A DNA stretch of 64,000 bases from Ectocarpus siliculosus (lineage: Eukaryota > Sar > Phaeophyceae > Ectocarpales > Ectocarpaceae): NCBI GenBank assembly GCA_000310025.1, contig FN649748.1, forward strand, positions 897,143-961,142. The letters are read 5' to 3'. The position numbers and the translations under genes were made by a program. Numbering within the stretch: position 1 is the first letter of the stretch; each line of letters begins with the position of its first letter. Of the stretch, positions 10,881 to 23,100 are shown one piece after another. The notes beneath the pieces were generated by a model that was not told where the DNA came from, ran no database searches, and saw only the letters and a program-made list of their open reading frames with translations.

Positions 10881-11800
10881 TGACCTAGCCCTTTCCAATG
10901 CCGTAGGTTTGGGTCGGGTCGGTTGGGTTGATGGGGTTAGGGTTAGCGATATATCCTAGCTTTGAGCCGTGATAAAAAAAAGTGGTACAGCGCACGCACC
11001 GGGTTCGAACCAGCAACCAGTAGTTCCGAAATTCAGATCAGATGTTCATCCATCGGTGTATAGTTTCGAAATATAGATGTTCTCCATCGGTGTATAGTTT
11101 TTCCGCCGTCCTCCGTCCTGCCCACCCACCCACCAGTGTATTCTCGGGCTATATACTGTAGCCCTGGTGGTGAAGCCAGGAAGTTTCCTATTGAAAATTC
11201 CCTTCAACCATTGCTTTCGACCAAGTCGTTAGCACTACGCATTTCTGACCATGAATAGCAGATGATTGGCTATGGTAGCAGCAGCGTTTGGTTAAGCATT
11301 TCTGATGCATCAGGGGGCGCTGCTGATTTCGCAGTCGGTGTCCCTACATTACTCTCTGTTCCTGTGGTGTTTCCTTGAATTAAATGTGATCTCTGATCGG
11401 GTTGCATACATGTGTCGTGTGCTTGTGGTGATGATTATAGCAGGAAGGATTGATAAGCACATGGGGGGGACACAGCGGCACCAGGCCCACGCCTGCTTTG
11501 TTGGCGAAATATATGCACAAAATCTTGTGCTCCATGGTTTGACAACCTACAGGGGGATACTACTTTGTTCGTCCCCCGGCACTCACACGTCACGGACTTA
11601 ATAACACGATTTCAAGGGGATCCATCTTCCCGGCACTGCCAACGATTCTGCGAGCTTGGGGCGTTTTCCCGGTCGGTGATGCGGTTCTTGGCCGTGGTGA
11701 TGGTCAGCCTGGCCAGTGAGTAGTCACGGTCAACTTTACATTTAGCGCACGACAAGTCGATTCCCGTAGATCGCCGCAACATGTGCATGCGTGCGTGCGG
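10881..11800. other. No gene recognised
   Basis: Contains a short GGGTTAGGGTTAG run at 10933-10947, a tandem ATAGTTTCGAAATATAG/ATAGTTTTTCCGCC pair near 11060-11105, and short open frames without recognisable domains. Confidence 0.35.
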
Positions 11801-11803
11801 AAG

Positions 11804-12100
11804 CTACGCGCAAGGACGCTCGCGCGCATAGAACATCGACACGGGTGACTTGACTCCACCATAGCCCAGAACCGCCACCAGTTCGCCGGAAGAGCCTGAA
11901 ACCCGACCAAGGAGCGTCTGTCGCATGAGATGGATTGTTTCGATTTCCAAAGCCGCTCCAATGCCCTCGACATGTTCTTCAAGCACAATATACATCCTTC
12001 CCGGTTTCGCGACACTGGCAAAGCATATTTGGTGAAAAATGGCTCTCACGATTATTTGTGAAAACTGATGCACGCTATCTGAAAATTTCACTTCACACAC
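11804..12100 (-). CDS. Hypothetical exon, unrecognised
   Basis: An open minus frame of about 98 codons, with ordinary protein-like composition between about 11830 and 12010 (for example MYIVLEEHVEGIGAALEIET). I do not recognise a family. There is no signal peptide, and no partner exon was identified. It may be an isolated exon, a decayed gene or chance. Confidence 0.2.
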   Translation of the reverse strand: MCEVKFSDSVHQFSQIIVRAIFHQICFASVAKPGRMYIVLEEHVEGIGAALEIETIHLMRQTLLGRVSGSSGELVAVLGYGGVKSPVSMFYARERPCA

Positions 12101-13488
12101 GCATGTGGTTCACTTCATCATACCTCCTATTCACTTGCAACCGTGTGTCGTTATTTCCACCATCCCTCAAGGTTCAATCAAAACGCCGTTGATTGGCGGT
12201 TCTAGCGTATGGTTTGCATGCCGCAGTTCACCTTCTTCTAGGTTGGCACCAATGCACACCCTACATAGTTCATTCACCCACCCAGGTCCTCATCTGGGAC
12301 GAATTCACTCTACGCAATAAACTTTAATTCACACCATTTCCGCGATCCGCCGAGGAAAGTCATGCCATATTATTCTGCATGCCTTGTGAAAATAGATCAA
12401 CGCAATGAGTATCTTCGTCGATGGCAGTCTGAAGCAGTTGCTGGTATTAGCTGGTAGCCGCGGGGTAGATTAGACGGCCGGTTGAGTTCACTGCAAACAG
12501 ATCACCGCTCGATGGCGGACATGGAGGGCCGAATCAGGAGGTGCAGTGAACAATTGAAAATGGGGAATGAAGTTAGAGAGATCCGCCGGTCACCGTCATG
12601 TATTCGCATTTACACTCTTTCGTCCCGGTCGCTGCCCAGTCAGTACCTTCGAAGGGACGGCTTCTGTGGTCACAAGCCGAATACAAGAATGTATGTCGCG
12701 AGCTTGCGCGAGCACCTAAACTTGTGCAGGATATGTTGTACCCGAAAGAAGTGGTACATGGTCAAAATCGAGCACGCACGACAACGATTAGTAGACCACG
12801 ATGCAGCCGCGAAAGAAACAGGATCGCCGGAGGCAACGGCGTAAGTTTCCTACGGTACAGCCGTACCCGGCACCTAACGACACCACCCTGCTGAGTTTTG
12901 GAAAGGCTGTGGATGATGATGTACTCTGCATGATGTCTGTGTGTGGCGAGAGCGGGGGCAGAGGGACTCCGCACGCCAACGGATCAACCGACAGCAAAAC
13001 AAATGTCTCCGCATATCATGGCAACCGCCTTCCAGACCATCGCTAGTCCGAACTTTGTTTGAAAGAATTTATCGGAAAGCGGACAAGGAAAACGGCCAGC
13101 CGTTCAGAAGAGAGAAACCGCGACATGCTGGCACACACGGAACGCGAAAGAAACTCATCGGATCTCTGAATGCGTTCGTTCTCCGTTCTGTATAAATTTG
13201 TGTAGGCGTGTGCGCATGATGTGCAGGGGGATGTGCAAAGGAAAAAATAATCTGTTGCATACGATGGTGATGATGCGGACCCTCTACGATATAGTCTACA
13301 AAAACAAGACGACACAAAATGGTATGCATAGCATACAATATAAGTACATTAGTTGCTGCCACGGCCGGTGGGGGAAATAACGCATCTATCTACGATTTGT
13401 GGGCTGCTAGTGCCGATAGCCTCTTGCTCACCCCACGACCTGGGTCTCGGTACACGAGACTCCGATCGATGCACATCCAACATGCAGC
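12101..13488. other. No gene recognised
   Basis: Short overlapping frames on both strands. The longest (12482-12844 plus) reads like an Arg/Cys-rich peptide without a known domain. The stretch ends where the CATG-palindrome element begins. Confidence 0.3.
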
Positions 13489-14601
13489 GGGGCTTGTACA
13501 TTTTCGTACTTTTTCATGAAAATTTTCATGGAAGTCCATGGAAAGTCCATGGAATTTCATGGACTTCCATGGACTTCCATGGTCTATCATGAAACATTTC
13601 ATGGAATTCCATGGAAGTCAATGGAATTCCATGAAACTTTTCACGAAACTTTTCACGGCATTCCGTGAAAAGTTCCATGGATGTCCATGACATTTTTGTC
13701 ATGAAACTTTCCATGAAATAATTTTACTCCTTGTCATGAAACATTTCATGTTTTAATTTCATGGACGTTCATGACATGCTTTCATGAACGTTCATGACAT
13801 ATTTCATGAACGCCCATGAACGAACGTCCATGGAATGTTTCATGGACGTCCATGGTCTTTCATGAAATATTTCATGAACATCCATGAACGTCCATGGAAT
13901 GTTTCATGCACGTCCATGGTCTTTCATGAAATATTTCATGAACATCCATGAACGTCCATGGAATGTTTCATGCACGTCCATGGTCTTCCATGAAATATTT
14001 CATGAACATCCATGAACAACGTCCATGGAATGTTTCATGAACGTCCATGGTCTTGGACGTTCATGAAACATTTCATGAAAGCCCATGAACGTACATGAAA
14101 CATTTCATGAATCCATGAACGTTTCATGAACATCCATGAACGTTCATGAAAAGTTTCATGAAAGCCCATGGACATCCATGAAATGTTTCATGAACGCCCA
14201 TGGAAAAATTGCTGCTTCTAGCACTGCACGAAAGGGAACACAGTCTCGCAAATCTACTCGTAGCGTTCGTCTCCTTACGTTTGACTTGACCAATAGGCTA
14301 CACGGTCGACTGGCGGGCTAGCGGCTGCTCCTCGATTCTCGTGGGGGTATGCATGAGAACATTGCGAAGACGACCCTGTATTGTACGGCGTGTCTGCCAT
14401 CTCTCTGCGATCTCCACAGCTACTCAGCGCCAGCGATAATGCAAACCATGCGAGGGCGGGACGCCGAAGCGTCGACGCGTCGGCGGAAAACCCGAGGATA
14501 CATGGGGATATGTCCCCGCCCCCCCCAAAATTGTCCCGCGGCTCTGCTGATGGGTGGAGGATGGTTTTCACCACTAACTTTTCTTTCGGCTTGGAGCAGA
14601 T

Positions 14602-14932
14602 GCACCTTGAGCCCGCCGTGTGATTCATCTCAATTATTATAATGGTAGTTATTTTTTATTTATTTTTATATTTTTCATGGAATTCCATGAAAATTTTCAT
14701 GGAAGTCCATGGAGCTCTATGGAATTTTTCATGAAACTCCTTGGACGTTCATGAAACATTTCATGGCATTTCATGGAACTCCTTGACTCCTTGGACTTCC
14801 ATGAAATATTTCATGAAGAGTTCCATGGACGTCCATGAAAAGTTTCATGGAATTCCATGAAAAATATAAAAATAAATAAAAAATAACTACCATTATAATA
14901 ATTGAGATGAATCACACGGCGGGCTCAAGGTG
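14602..14932. repeat. 90-bp inverted repeat next to assembly gap
   Basis: Positions 14602-14690 (CACCTTGAGCCCGCCGTGTG, then an AT-rich stretch) are repeated base for base inverted at 14843-14932, with about 150 bp of CATG palindromes between. The right arm stops exactly at the gap of N. It may be genuine or an assembly artefact. Confidence 0.85.
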
Positions 14933-15017
14933 NNNNNNNNNNNNNNNNNNNNNNNNNNNNNNNNNNNNNNNNNNNNNNNNNNNNNNNNNNNNNNNNNNNN
15001 NNNNNNNNNNNNNNNNN
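14933..15017. other. Assembly gap (85 N)
   Basis: Unsequenced bases inside CATG element copy 1, directly after an inverted-repeat arm. A long palindrome here would explain the failed assembly. Confidence 0.95.
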
Positions 15018-15425
15018 TGCGATAATTCTCATAGAGTTTCATGGACGTCCATGAAAAGTTTCATGGAACTCCTTGGACTTCCATGAAAGTCCAAGGAGTT
15101 CCATGAAACTTTTCATGGAAGTGAAAGGAGTTCCATGAAAATTTTCTTGGAAGTCCAATGAAGCCCATGCACGCATTTCATGGAGACCAATGTCGAACAC
15201 AGCCAAGGCTCATTGTCGGCATTTATCAACCAAGTTGGACGTCACTGGAATATTTATTGAACGTCCATGAAATGTTTCATAGACTTCCATGATGAAATAT
15301 TTCATGGAAGTCCATGGAAGTTAATGGACTGGTTTCATGGAAGACCATGGACGTCCATGGACTTCCATGGACTTCCATGAAATATTTCACCAAAAAACAC
15401 TATAATGTAGATGACTGCATGCAGC

Positions 15426-17167
15426 CGAGGCCAATCGCTGAGGAGGGAAACAATTTCAACAATAATCCGCCGCACAGTGCCAACCACCTCGAGTGGGAAA
15501 CTGAACACACCAGTCGCTCCTCTTCTTGCAGACAGGCAAGCTTCCGCTAGAATTTTGTGCATACCCACTTGACTGCTGCTGCATCTCGCCTTTCAAGACC
15601 CCAAACGGCACAGCAGTGTGTTGCTGCGTTGCATGGTTGCCGCATGTGTCCAGTGGGCAATGTATAGTCTAGGTACGGACAAGGTACCATATCTACAATA
15701 CATACATGTGTACGAGAGCTGACCGCGTCTCCCTCCCTCCCGATAATCGCCTGCTCTCTGTGTCAGTTTGAACTTTGACGGCATATGGGTGTGCCGTGTG
15801 TGTTTCTCGGCTGCTATCTTGACGGTGTGGGTGTGGCGTGTGTGTTTCTCGACTGCTTTGTTTCGACTGCTTGTTGTTGATGAGGTACCTACATCGACTT
15901 GTATGTGGCATCCAGAAGAGATTGAGAGCACGGATTCTAAAACAACGTCCTTCCGACAATGTATTCTATGTTCACGTAAAACCGTTATTTTGTAGATTGT
16001 ACGTGCCTTTATGCCCTCTGTCCTACCGATTACCTCGGGCAAACACACACAGATCCAAATAATAATAACAGTCACACCCGATTCGGTAACCTACCAACCA
16101 TGTGCGTGGTTGTTTCTTTTGTCGGCCACCGGAGCAAACCATTCACACACAGATGGACAAAATACATTGGCCATCAATGCTGTACCTGAATGCCATAGTA
16201 TACATTCCGACCACCTCGAGCATTAAACAACCGATGATTGTGTGGAATCTATCCCCATCTGTGGAAAACTTGCTGCCCATGACCCTCTACAGACACACTT
16301 GAGATTGGTTTTTTTCAAGAGGTTCCGTGCGTTTCGATGTTGTATCCGTAGGAGGACGTATTGACTGCACTATTAGTCTGCGACAGTACATAGTACGCCC
16401 TGTGATGCTTGTGAATGGGTACATAGTCAGCCTGGAATATGCTCCAGGTGCCAACTGATCACAGTCATCTGAAGTGCTTGTCCAGCAATACGTGGTATAA
16501 ACCACGTCTCTTCGGGACATTTCTGTTCATGTCCATTCAGTTTAAACATGGCAGGACAGAGTGATCTCGAGTGACACTAGTTGGTTTCAAAGCACCGGGG
16601 CCATTGACTTCATTCCCAACCCTACTTGCATGCTCTACGGAGGCATGGTCGAGATGTCGAAAAACGTGCGCCTTAGGTCGATATTGGTTCTTGAGACTAG
16701 ACCCAGCCGGGGTAAGGATGGGGGTATCGGAATGACATGGGAACACTGCGACAAAAATGAACTTCCGCTGATGAGACTGAACGTTACAGCTTGAAATGTG
16801 ACTGAAGCTCGGAGCTTCAGAAATCTGCCATTTTCTTTACCTGGGATTTCTGCTACACACACCACTCTTTTCCCTCACCGTCGTCTCCGCCACCGTCGCA
16901 TGTCTTCGGTTTCACCGACAAGGTGATAAACAACAACAACCGCACCCCCCTCACCGTAGTTTCATCATCGTTGAGACCCATTGATGTGAAAATCATAATC
17001 GGTACGCATCGTGGCAGCGTTGCTGCCAAAGTAAAGCCAGCCAGCTCCCTTAATTAGCCGTGCAGGCTGAGTACTGCTGCGTTGTGCGGGCGTTCATGCA
17101 GACAATTACATCGACACACGGTCTTCTCGGGGCCTTGCAGGCAGGCGGCCCCTGCGGACAGCAGTCT
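15426..17167. other. Intergenic, no gene recognised
   Basis: Lies downstream of the photolyase/hydrolase gene. A 36-bp unit (GTGTGTGTTTCTCG core) is duplicated at about 15780-15855 and lengthens a minus frame into a His/Thr repeat. Other frames have no domains. A poly-A signal for the upstream gene was not pinned down. Confidence 0.35.
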
Positions 17168-20100
17168 TCATAAAGCAGGCTTGACGAGCGCTGGTTCTCC
17201 CTCTTCCACCCTCTGTACGAAGCCAGACAAAGCCGCGCACACATCGGCCGCTACCTCATGGTGAGGGCTGCGTGGAACGGATGCAAAGCGTGGGTGACGC
17301 GGGGGTTACACCAACCCGAAAAAACAAGAGCGACGAGAAAGAACTACAAGCGGTAGGGACGTGGAAAGACACACGTGGACAAAGCTCAAGCACGGTCTAT
17401 TTAGATCAACCAATAGGTGGTACGATAAGAGAAGGAGACCCTGTTTGTTGGGTCGTGCGTGCGGCGACTAGCTCGACTCGAGAGTGAATCGGAAAACCAC
17501 CTCACCAAGACTAAATAACCGCGGCCAAGCACGGGCAGGGAGTGCACCACCTGCTGCCTCCTGTCCCACAGCGCACTAACCTAAACGACCGTGCCCCAAA
17601 AAACACCAACTTCTGTTATCATGCGGCAGCAAAACCACGATGCTCTCACCAGTGTCCCCCGTCCAAGCGAACCACCGACACCTGGGGGCCGAGAGCTTCG
17701 AACAGCGTCGCTCTCCCGTCCGCGTCGTTGAGGGGATCCTTCACGCCCTGGGTGACTAACACTGGGCCCTGCGTGTGTGGGTGTGCGTGTCGTGGGCCAC
17801 ATGCACGGGCGTGCGATAGCGGCATCGATCGAGTAGTGGTCAGTGCACGCGGTGCAAGCCACAAATAACCCTTCCCCGGCTCTGGTTCAATCCTCTGACC
17901 GAAACCCCATGGCATGACTACAGGCGCCCGCCACGACAAGCACACTGGGGCAAGGTCGGCCCGGCTCACGAGCAACAACAGCATGAACATGAGCACTAGT
18001 ATCGGGGGCAGGTTCTCGTTCTGCGAGCTGACGTAAATTACAGGCGTTCGGGTCTCGTGAGGCTGTGGCAGGCAAGAGGTCTTGCGCTCCCCCGCCTGGA
18101 CCTTCAAGACCATTGGTGTGTGTGTGGGTGCCGAATGAATTGGACCAGCTCGGTTCAGTGTCGTCCACCCCAGCATGCGGTTGTCCATCACACGACCCTT
18201 TTGTCTGTTGTTGGTCGTGAAGAAGCAGCAAAGAACAGGTATGCACCTCGGCCTTGCAGTCAACCCTGGCTACTAGACTCACCGAGTAAACTCCTCAACG
18301 GCACTTCGGGAAAAAAAAAAAAAGGAATACAGCTATGAACAAAAAAGCGCTCCAGAACCGGCCCGTGCTCACCCCGAACTTCCCCAGCATCTCATTGGCC
18401 GAGCGCGAGAAAGGGAGCTTGCCCCCGGCGGCGATCACGCCGACAGCCCCCGGATCGCACGAGTCTCGCAGTATGTTCTCCGCTAGCCCTTCGTCCACGA
18501 TGCCCGGGTTCTGCAGGATGACGGGAGGCGGGAAAGGGTGCTCGTCGTCGACAAAACGCAGCTACCCGTAGTGGTCCAGTGTTGCAGGGCCTAGGGATGA
18601 TGTTGCCCGACATGTTACAAGCAACACCGAGAAAATATACTACAACGTGGGCGGCGGCCTCATGTAGCTCATCATGAAGTGGGATATTTCGGTGATTGAT
18701 GGTTGTTTGAGTGATTGATGGATACATGGTACAAGGCGTTGCAGCGGCGGTTGTTGGCTGCACAACACAGATGACCAGGGAGAAGTCTGTCTCGATGTTG
18801 GTGCATTCATCGGGTGTAGGTTTTGTGCCGTGAACGAGGGGGAGACTGCCCACAAGAGTAGGGTGCCTCGAAACGAATCAGGTGCGGAAGGAGGATACTG
18901 CTGTAGACACCGGCCACAGCAAGGAGCAAACGACGTCTCTGCGCGCCTTTTGCGGCCTCCTAACCGCACTCATTGGCCGGTAAGAGGGGAAGATTGCTGT
19001 TCTTGCCGTTGTCTAAACAAAACAAAAAACGTTCCAGTCTCTGCTCAGTACCTTCCTTCATCCGAAATTCGGGCGCCTTGCGTGGTCAGTCGCAGGCCGA
19101 ACACCCGCAAAAGGGACACACACAACAACAAAAACAAACTTGAAGGCCCTAGAACAGCATCACAAACCGTGGTATGAACAAAATGCAATGAAAAAAACAC
19201 AAACACGCCAAAGAGAGACGCACTCACGACCGGATAGACGTTGCGGCACGTCTCCGCGATGCGGCCCTGCAAGAAGGCGAACAGCCCGGTCCCCAGCACG
19301 GCGAGGGCCGCGTTGGGAGGGGCGGAGTAGGCCCCCAGCCTCCCCCCGCGGGTGGCCTCCTCGACGCTTAATCCCCCGTACTTGACGGTGGCCTCCGTTT
19401 GGAACTCCTCGTCGTCTAGAATTCTTCCTGCGGGGGTAAAAAATAGAAGGAGGCGTTATTCAGAGAAAGGCGGGGGTTGTCGAGGGCGCGGAGGGTTCTC
19501 GTGGGTGGTGGGTGCTCTTGGATGCTTTGTGTTGATGCGACGTGTTGCTGTCTTGGTGGTGGGTGAACGGAAGGGGGCACGCCATCCCATGAAACGTACC
19601 ACGGGATATTGACTCGCGGTGTGCTGGACACGCTTCCCGACGGGCCCTCCCGACGTGTCCATCAAGAGGGACAACGCCCAAAAGTCATGCACGAGGGCAC
19701 GTTCGGGTGAGGGGCATCCGGTGCCAACCAAATAAACACCTGTCGTTGAGGTATGGTATCTGAACATACGTCTCTGAGGTGTGGTAATCTGTATATTGTG
19801 CGCTGGCACTAACAGTCCACGCTTAGTTACTTACAAGCTGTCGCCATGTGTTGAGTATCTAGGCAGTAATATTCTTCGCAATCGGTGTAGACAGGTAGGT
19901 CGTCCATTGCCCCTTTCGCGGAGACAGACGTACCTGCGCTGTTCACGAGCACGACGCCTCGGCAGAGCTCCTTGCAGTCTGCGGCCACCCCCATCGAGAT
20001 GTACCTAAGGACAGTACACGAGACCCGCCGCATGAAGGGACACGACCACCACACTTTTCTTCCAAAGCAAACACATTGGACAAAGCAGAGATTCGGCTGA

Positions 20101-23100
20101 GTTACGGTTAGGTTTGTGTATCTCCTGCCTGGTTTTCTTCGTCCCCTCTTTCTTTTCGTGGGCAGTCCCGCGACCAGGAGTATGGATGTGTGCTGGATCC
20201 GAAGGATGTGTGGAGATCCCATTCGTACAATCTCCGCAACCCTTGCGCCCCCCAGGACAACTCTCTCTTCTCACAGCTCCAAGAGATGTCCTTTTGTTGT
20301 GAAGCATCATGCTGTCGAGAGACGGACCCCAAGAGTCCCTAGCCACACAAAGAAAAAAATTACCATGATAGTCTGATCCTGTTCGCAGTCTAGCCACACA
20401 ACGAATACAGTGACCATGATAGTCTGATCCTGTTCGCGACCTGGCGGACGGAGCGGGAGGTAACACATAGAATGTGTGGAGACACGAGCATTTTGGACAC
20501 GCGACATGATGAACGAAACCCAAGGCCACCGCTCGTGGAGTCTGGTTGACTGACAGTTTATCCCTGTCCCCCTCGCGAAGGTGTGGCGATCGGGGTCAGA
20601 GATACCCTGCCCTAGGCAATCTCACCCGGAAAAAAAACAAAAAAAAACGCGCATGCCCAAAAACAGTTGGCACATGTCCAGAAAGCAACGAACGCCATAC
20701 TTCCATCATTGGTCATTACCACCTCCAAACCCGTTGAACACTCTTCCCAGAAAACACGAGGACGTACCGAACACAACCTCCGTCCATTGAACGGACGCCC
20801 GACGCACAATTTTTTTCCTTTTTGACCTCCTCGACTCACCCTCCGATCGAGTTGCCGGCGATGAAGAACGGTCCCCCGCCGACCCTTAGAGCAACGTCTC
20901 TGGCGCAGTCCGCCCACGAGTACTGGGAGAAGGACAGCGGAGGCTTCGCCGAGTGCCCGAAGCCCACGAGGTCAAGCGCCAGAAGCCTAACCCCTTCTTG
21001 CGCCGCCGCGGCATCACCGGCGAGGTCACCGCCGACACCGCCCGAAAGCGGCAACTTTCCATCAGCAGAGGCAGCAGCAGCAGAAGAAGAAGAAGAAGAA
21101 GAAGGAGAAGGACAAGGAGAAGGAGAAAACTGTTCGAAAACGCGGTCCCACTGGTCGGAAGAGGCCCCGAAGCCATGGACCAGGAGGGCGGTGGGCGCGG
21201 CGGCGTCCCCGCTGCCGCCGAGGGCGTACCGCACCAGCCAGCCCTGCCAGCGGAGGTACCGTTGCTCCATCGCCTCTGGTAGAAGCAAATGGATTAATCA
21301 AGCGATCTTGCCTGAGGAGACAGCGCAATAAAGGGTCCATCCAGAAAAAAGAGTCTCTACAATACGGTCTGCTTGTTTATTCTAGGTTTTAGGAGTACAT
21401 GACTTGATTTTAGACTACAGGGGTCAGCAGATGCACTTTTCTTTCTTCGGAACACACAGCGGATTGCAGCAGAGAACACACGCACTGCGGGCGACACCAC
21501 ACAGCAAACAACACACGCACAGCAAACAGCTTACGCGTAACAGGCGACACACACGCACAGCGGGCGACAGCATCTGGGTTCGATGCCGCTGGACTCTCTG
21601 TGGTGTAATGAGGCTATCAATGTATTGCTGTCGCGCATGTTTTTTTTTTTTCGTCCCGTTCAACTGCCAGCAATATGAGCACAGCACCACATTAGTTCTC
21701 GAAACCTAGGACGCCGATCGACATCGCACCACTTCGAGCGTGTGCTCCATTGTGGTGTCTCTGGGCGTGACAGTTGTGTTGGGCATGGGTTCTGTATGCG
21801 GCGAGAGCATCGTGGCGATGTGAAATCCGGCTTGGCTTTTTCGTCTGGCGATGCGGCCCGCCTGCCAGGGCAAAAAAAAACGATTTCGATTCCACGCCGC
21901 CACGAAGGTCTTCCCACACACAGCACCCATGCCCAACACAACTGTCACGCCCCGAGATATCGCAATGGAGCACACGCTCGAAGTGGTGCCATGACGATTG
22001 GTGCGCTAGGTGACGAGAACTGACTTGTGTCCTGCTGTATCGTTAGCAGTTGGAAAAACACCGAACCAAAAAAGGAGGGAACAGGGGGTTCAGCACTAGT
22101 AGGCGCGGGGTATGTATGACCACGAAAGCGGGATGTGGACGGGGGGGGGAGGTAACCGGAAGGTGAAAGTTAACATTACCGCAGCTCTCACACCAGCGCA
22201 CAGCAGGTAAGTGTATCAAGTGTGTGGTGTTTGCACTCTGTTTCCGCCCATGAACGCACACGTCTGACGACAGTTACATCTATCCATCTATCAGCTGTCG
22301 CTCGTCGCTCGTTGTAGCGACAGCTAGTATATATTTTATCACCGTGGGGGGGGGAGCCGTGGATGCCGTAGGCATTTGATCATTGACCTCGCATCCCGAC
22401 GAAGCCGGGACGGTGCACGCCGGGTTTTCACAGGACCAGGCTAGCACGCGGAGGGGGGGGGGTGTACTCATAGTCGTGCATGCCGTAGTCGTTAGACCAT
22501 TGACCTCGCATCCCTGCAAAGCCGGGACGGAGCACGCCTGGTTCTCACCGGACCAGGCTCTCGGAAGGGGGGGGGGGGTAATAACTCGTTGTTTGCCCAA
22601 GGTATGTCTGAATCGTTGGTCGGGTGTCTCGGAAAGCAGGCCGTTGGCCACAAGGGGCCAGGCTGTTACTTGCTGGCTTTGGATAAATCATCCATGGATT
22701 CGCAAAAAAGTGGAGATGAAAAGGAAACGAGGCAAAGTGGTGATGGAAAGGAAACGAGGCAATTCTCGGGAACCGCTTGCGGATGACGACTGGGTGATTT
22801 TTTATTCCTCGACGGAAAGGGGTAGCAAAACCTGAGGCAGGAGCTCTTGGAGAGTAAAGAAAGAGCAACGAAACCCCCCCCACGCCGCATCCTACCAATC
22901 ATTATACCGTGGAATTTTGCTGGCGAAGCTCGAGGCCTATTTCCCGGCGGACGGTTGTGCGTCCCTTACCCGCATTCTTGCAAACCCCATCACAACACAC
23001 CATCACAACACGTGTTTTGAGTGCTATTTATTGTTTTTGAAAAAAAAACGTGTGCCAAACACACAACAGATCAACACGCTCACGTCCTCCTTGGTTGTTC

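Larger units (their letters stand above)
13489..15417 (+). mobile_element. CATG-palindrome element, copy 1
   Basis: The element starts GGGGCTTGTACATTTTCGTA and ends ACTATAATGTAGATGACTG. It is flanked on both sides by the 8-bp direct repeat CATGCAGC (13481-13488 and 15418-15425). Most of 13510-14205 and 14680-15390 is made of short CATG-centred palindromes such as TTTCATGAAA, GTCCATGGAC and TTCCATGGAA. A unique core at about 15190-15260 (AACACAGCCAAGGCTCATTG) is shared with copy 2. The middle (14206-14640) is unlike copy 2. No transposase frame is present, so it is non-autonomous. An N gap lies inside. Confidence 0.85.

Noticed and set aside
13510-15400. CATG arrays as a CRISPR array
   Set aside because: The units are overlapping palindromes of variable length with no constant repeat or unique spacers, and the genome is eukaryotic.
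21742-22023. Matching open frames on both strands at 21.7-22.0 kb
   Set aside because: They mirror one another because the region is a foldback palindrome.
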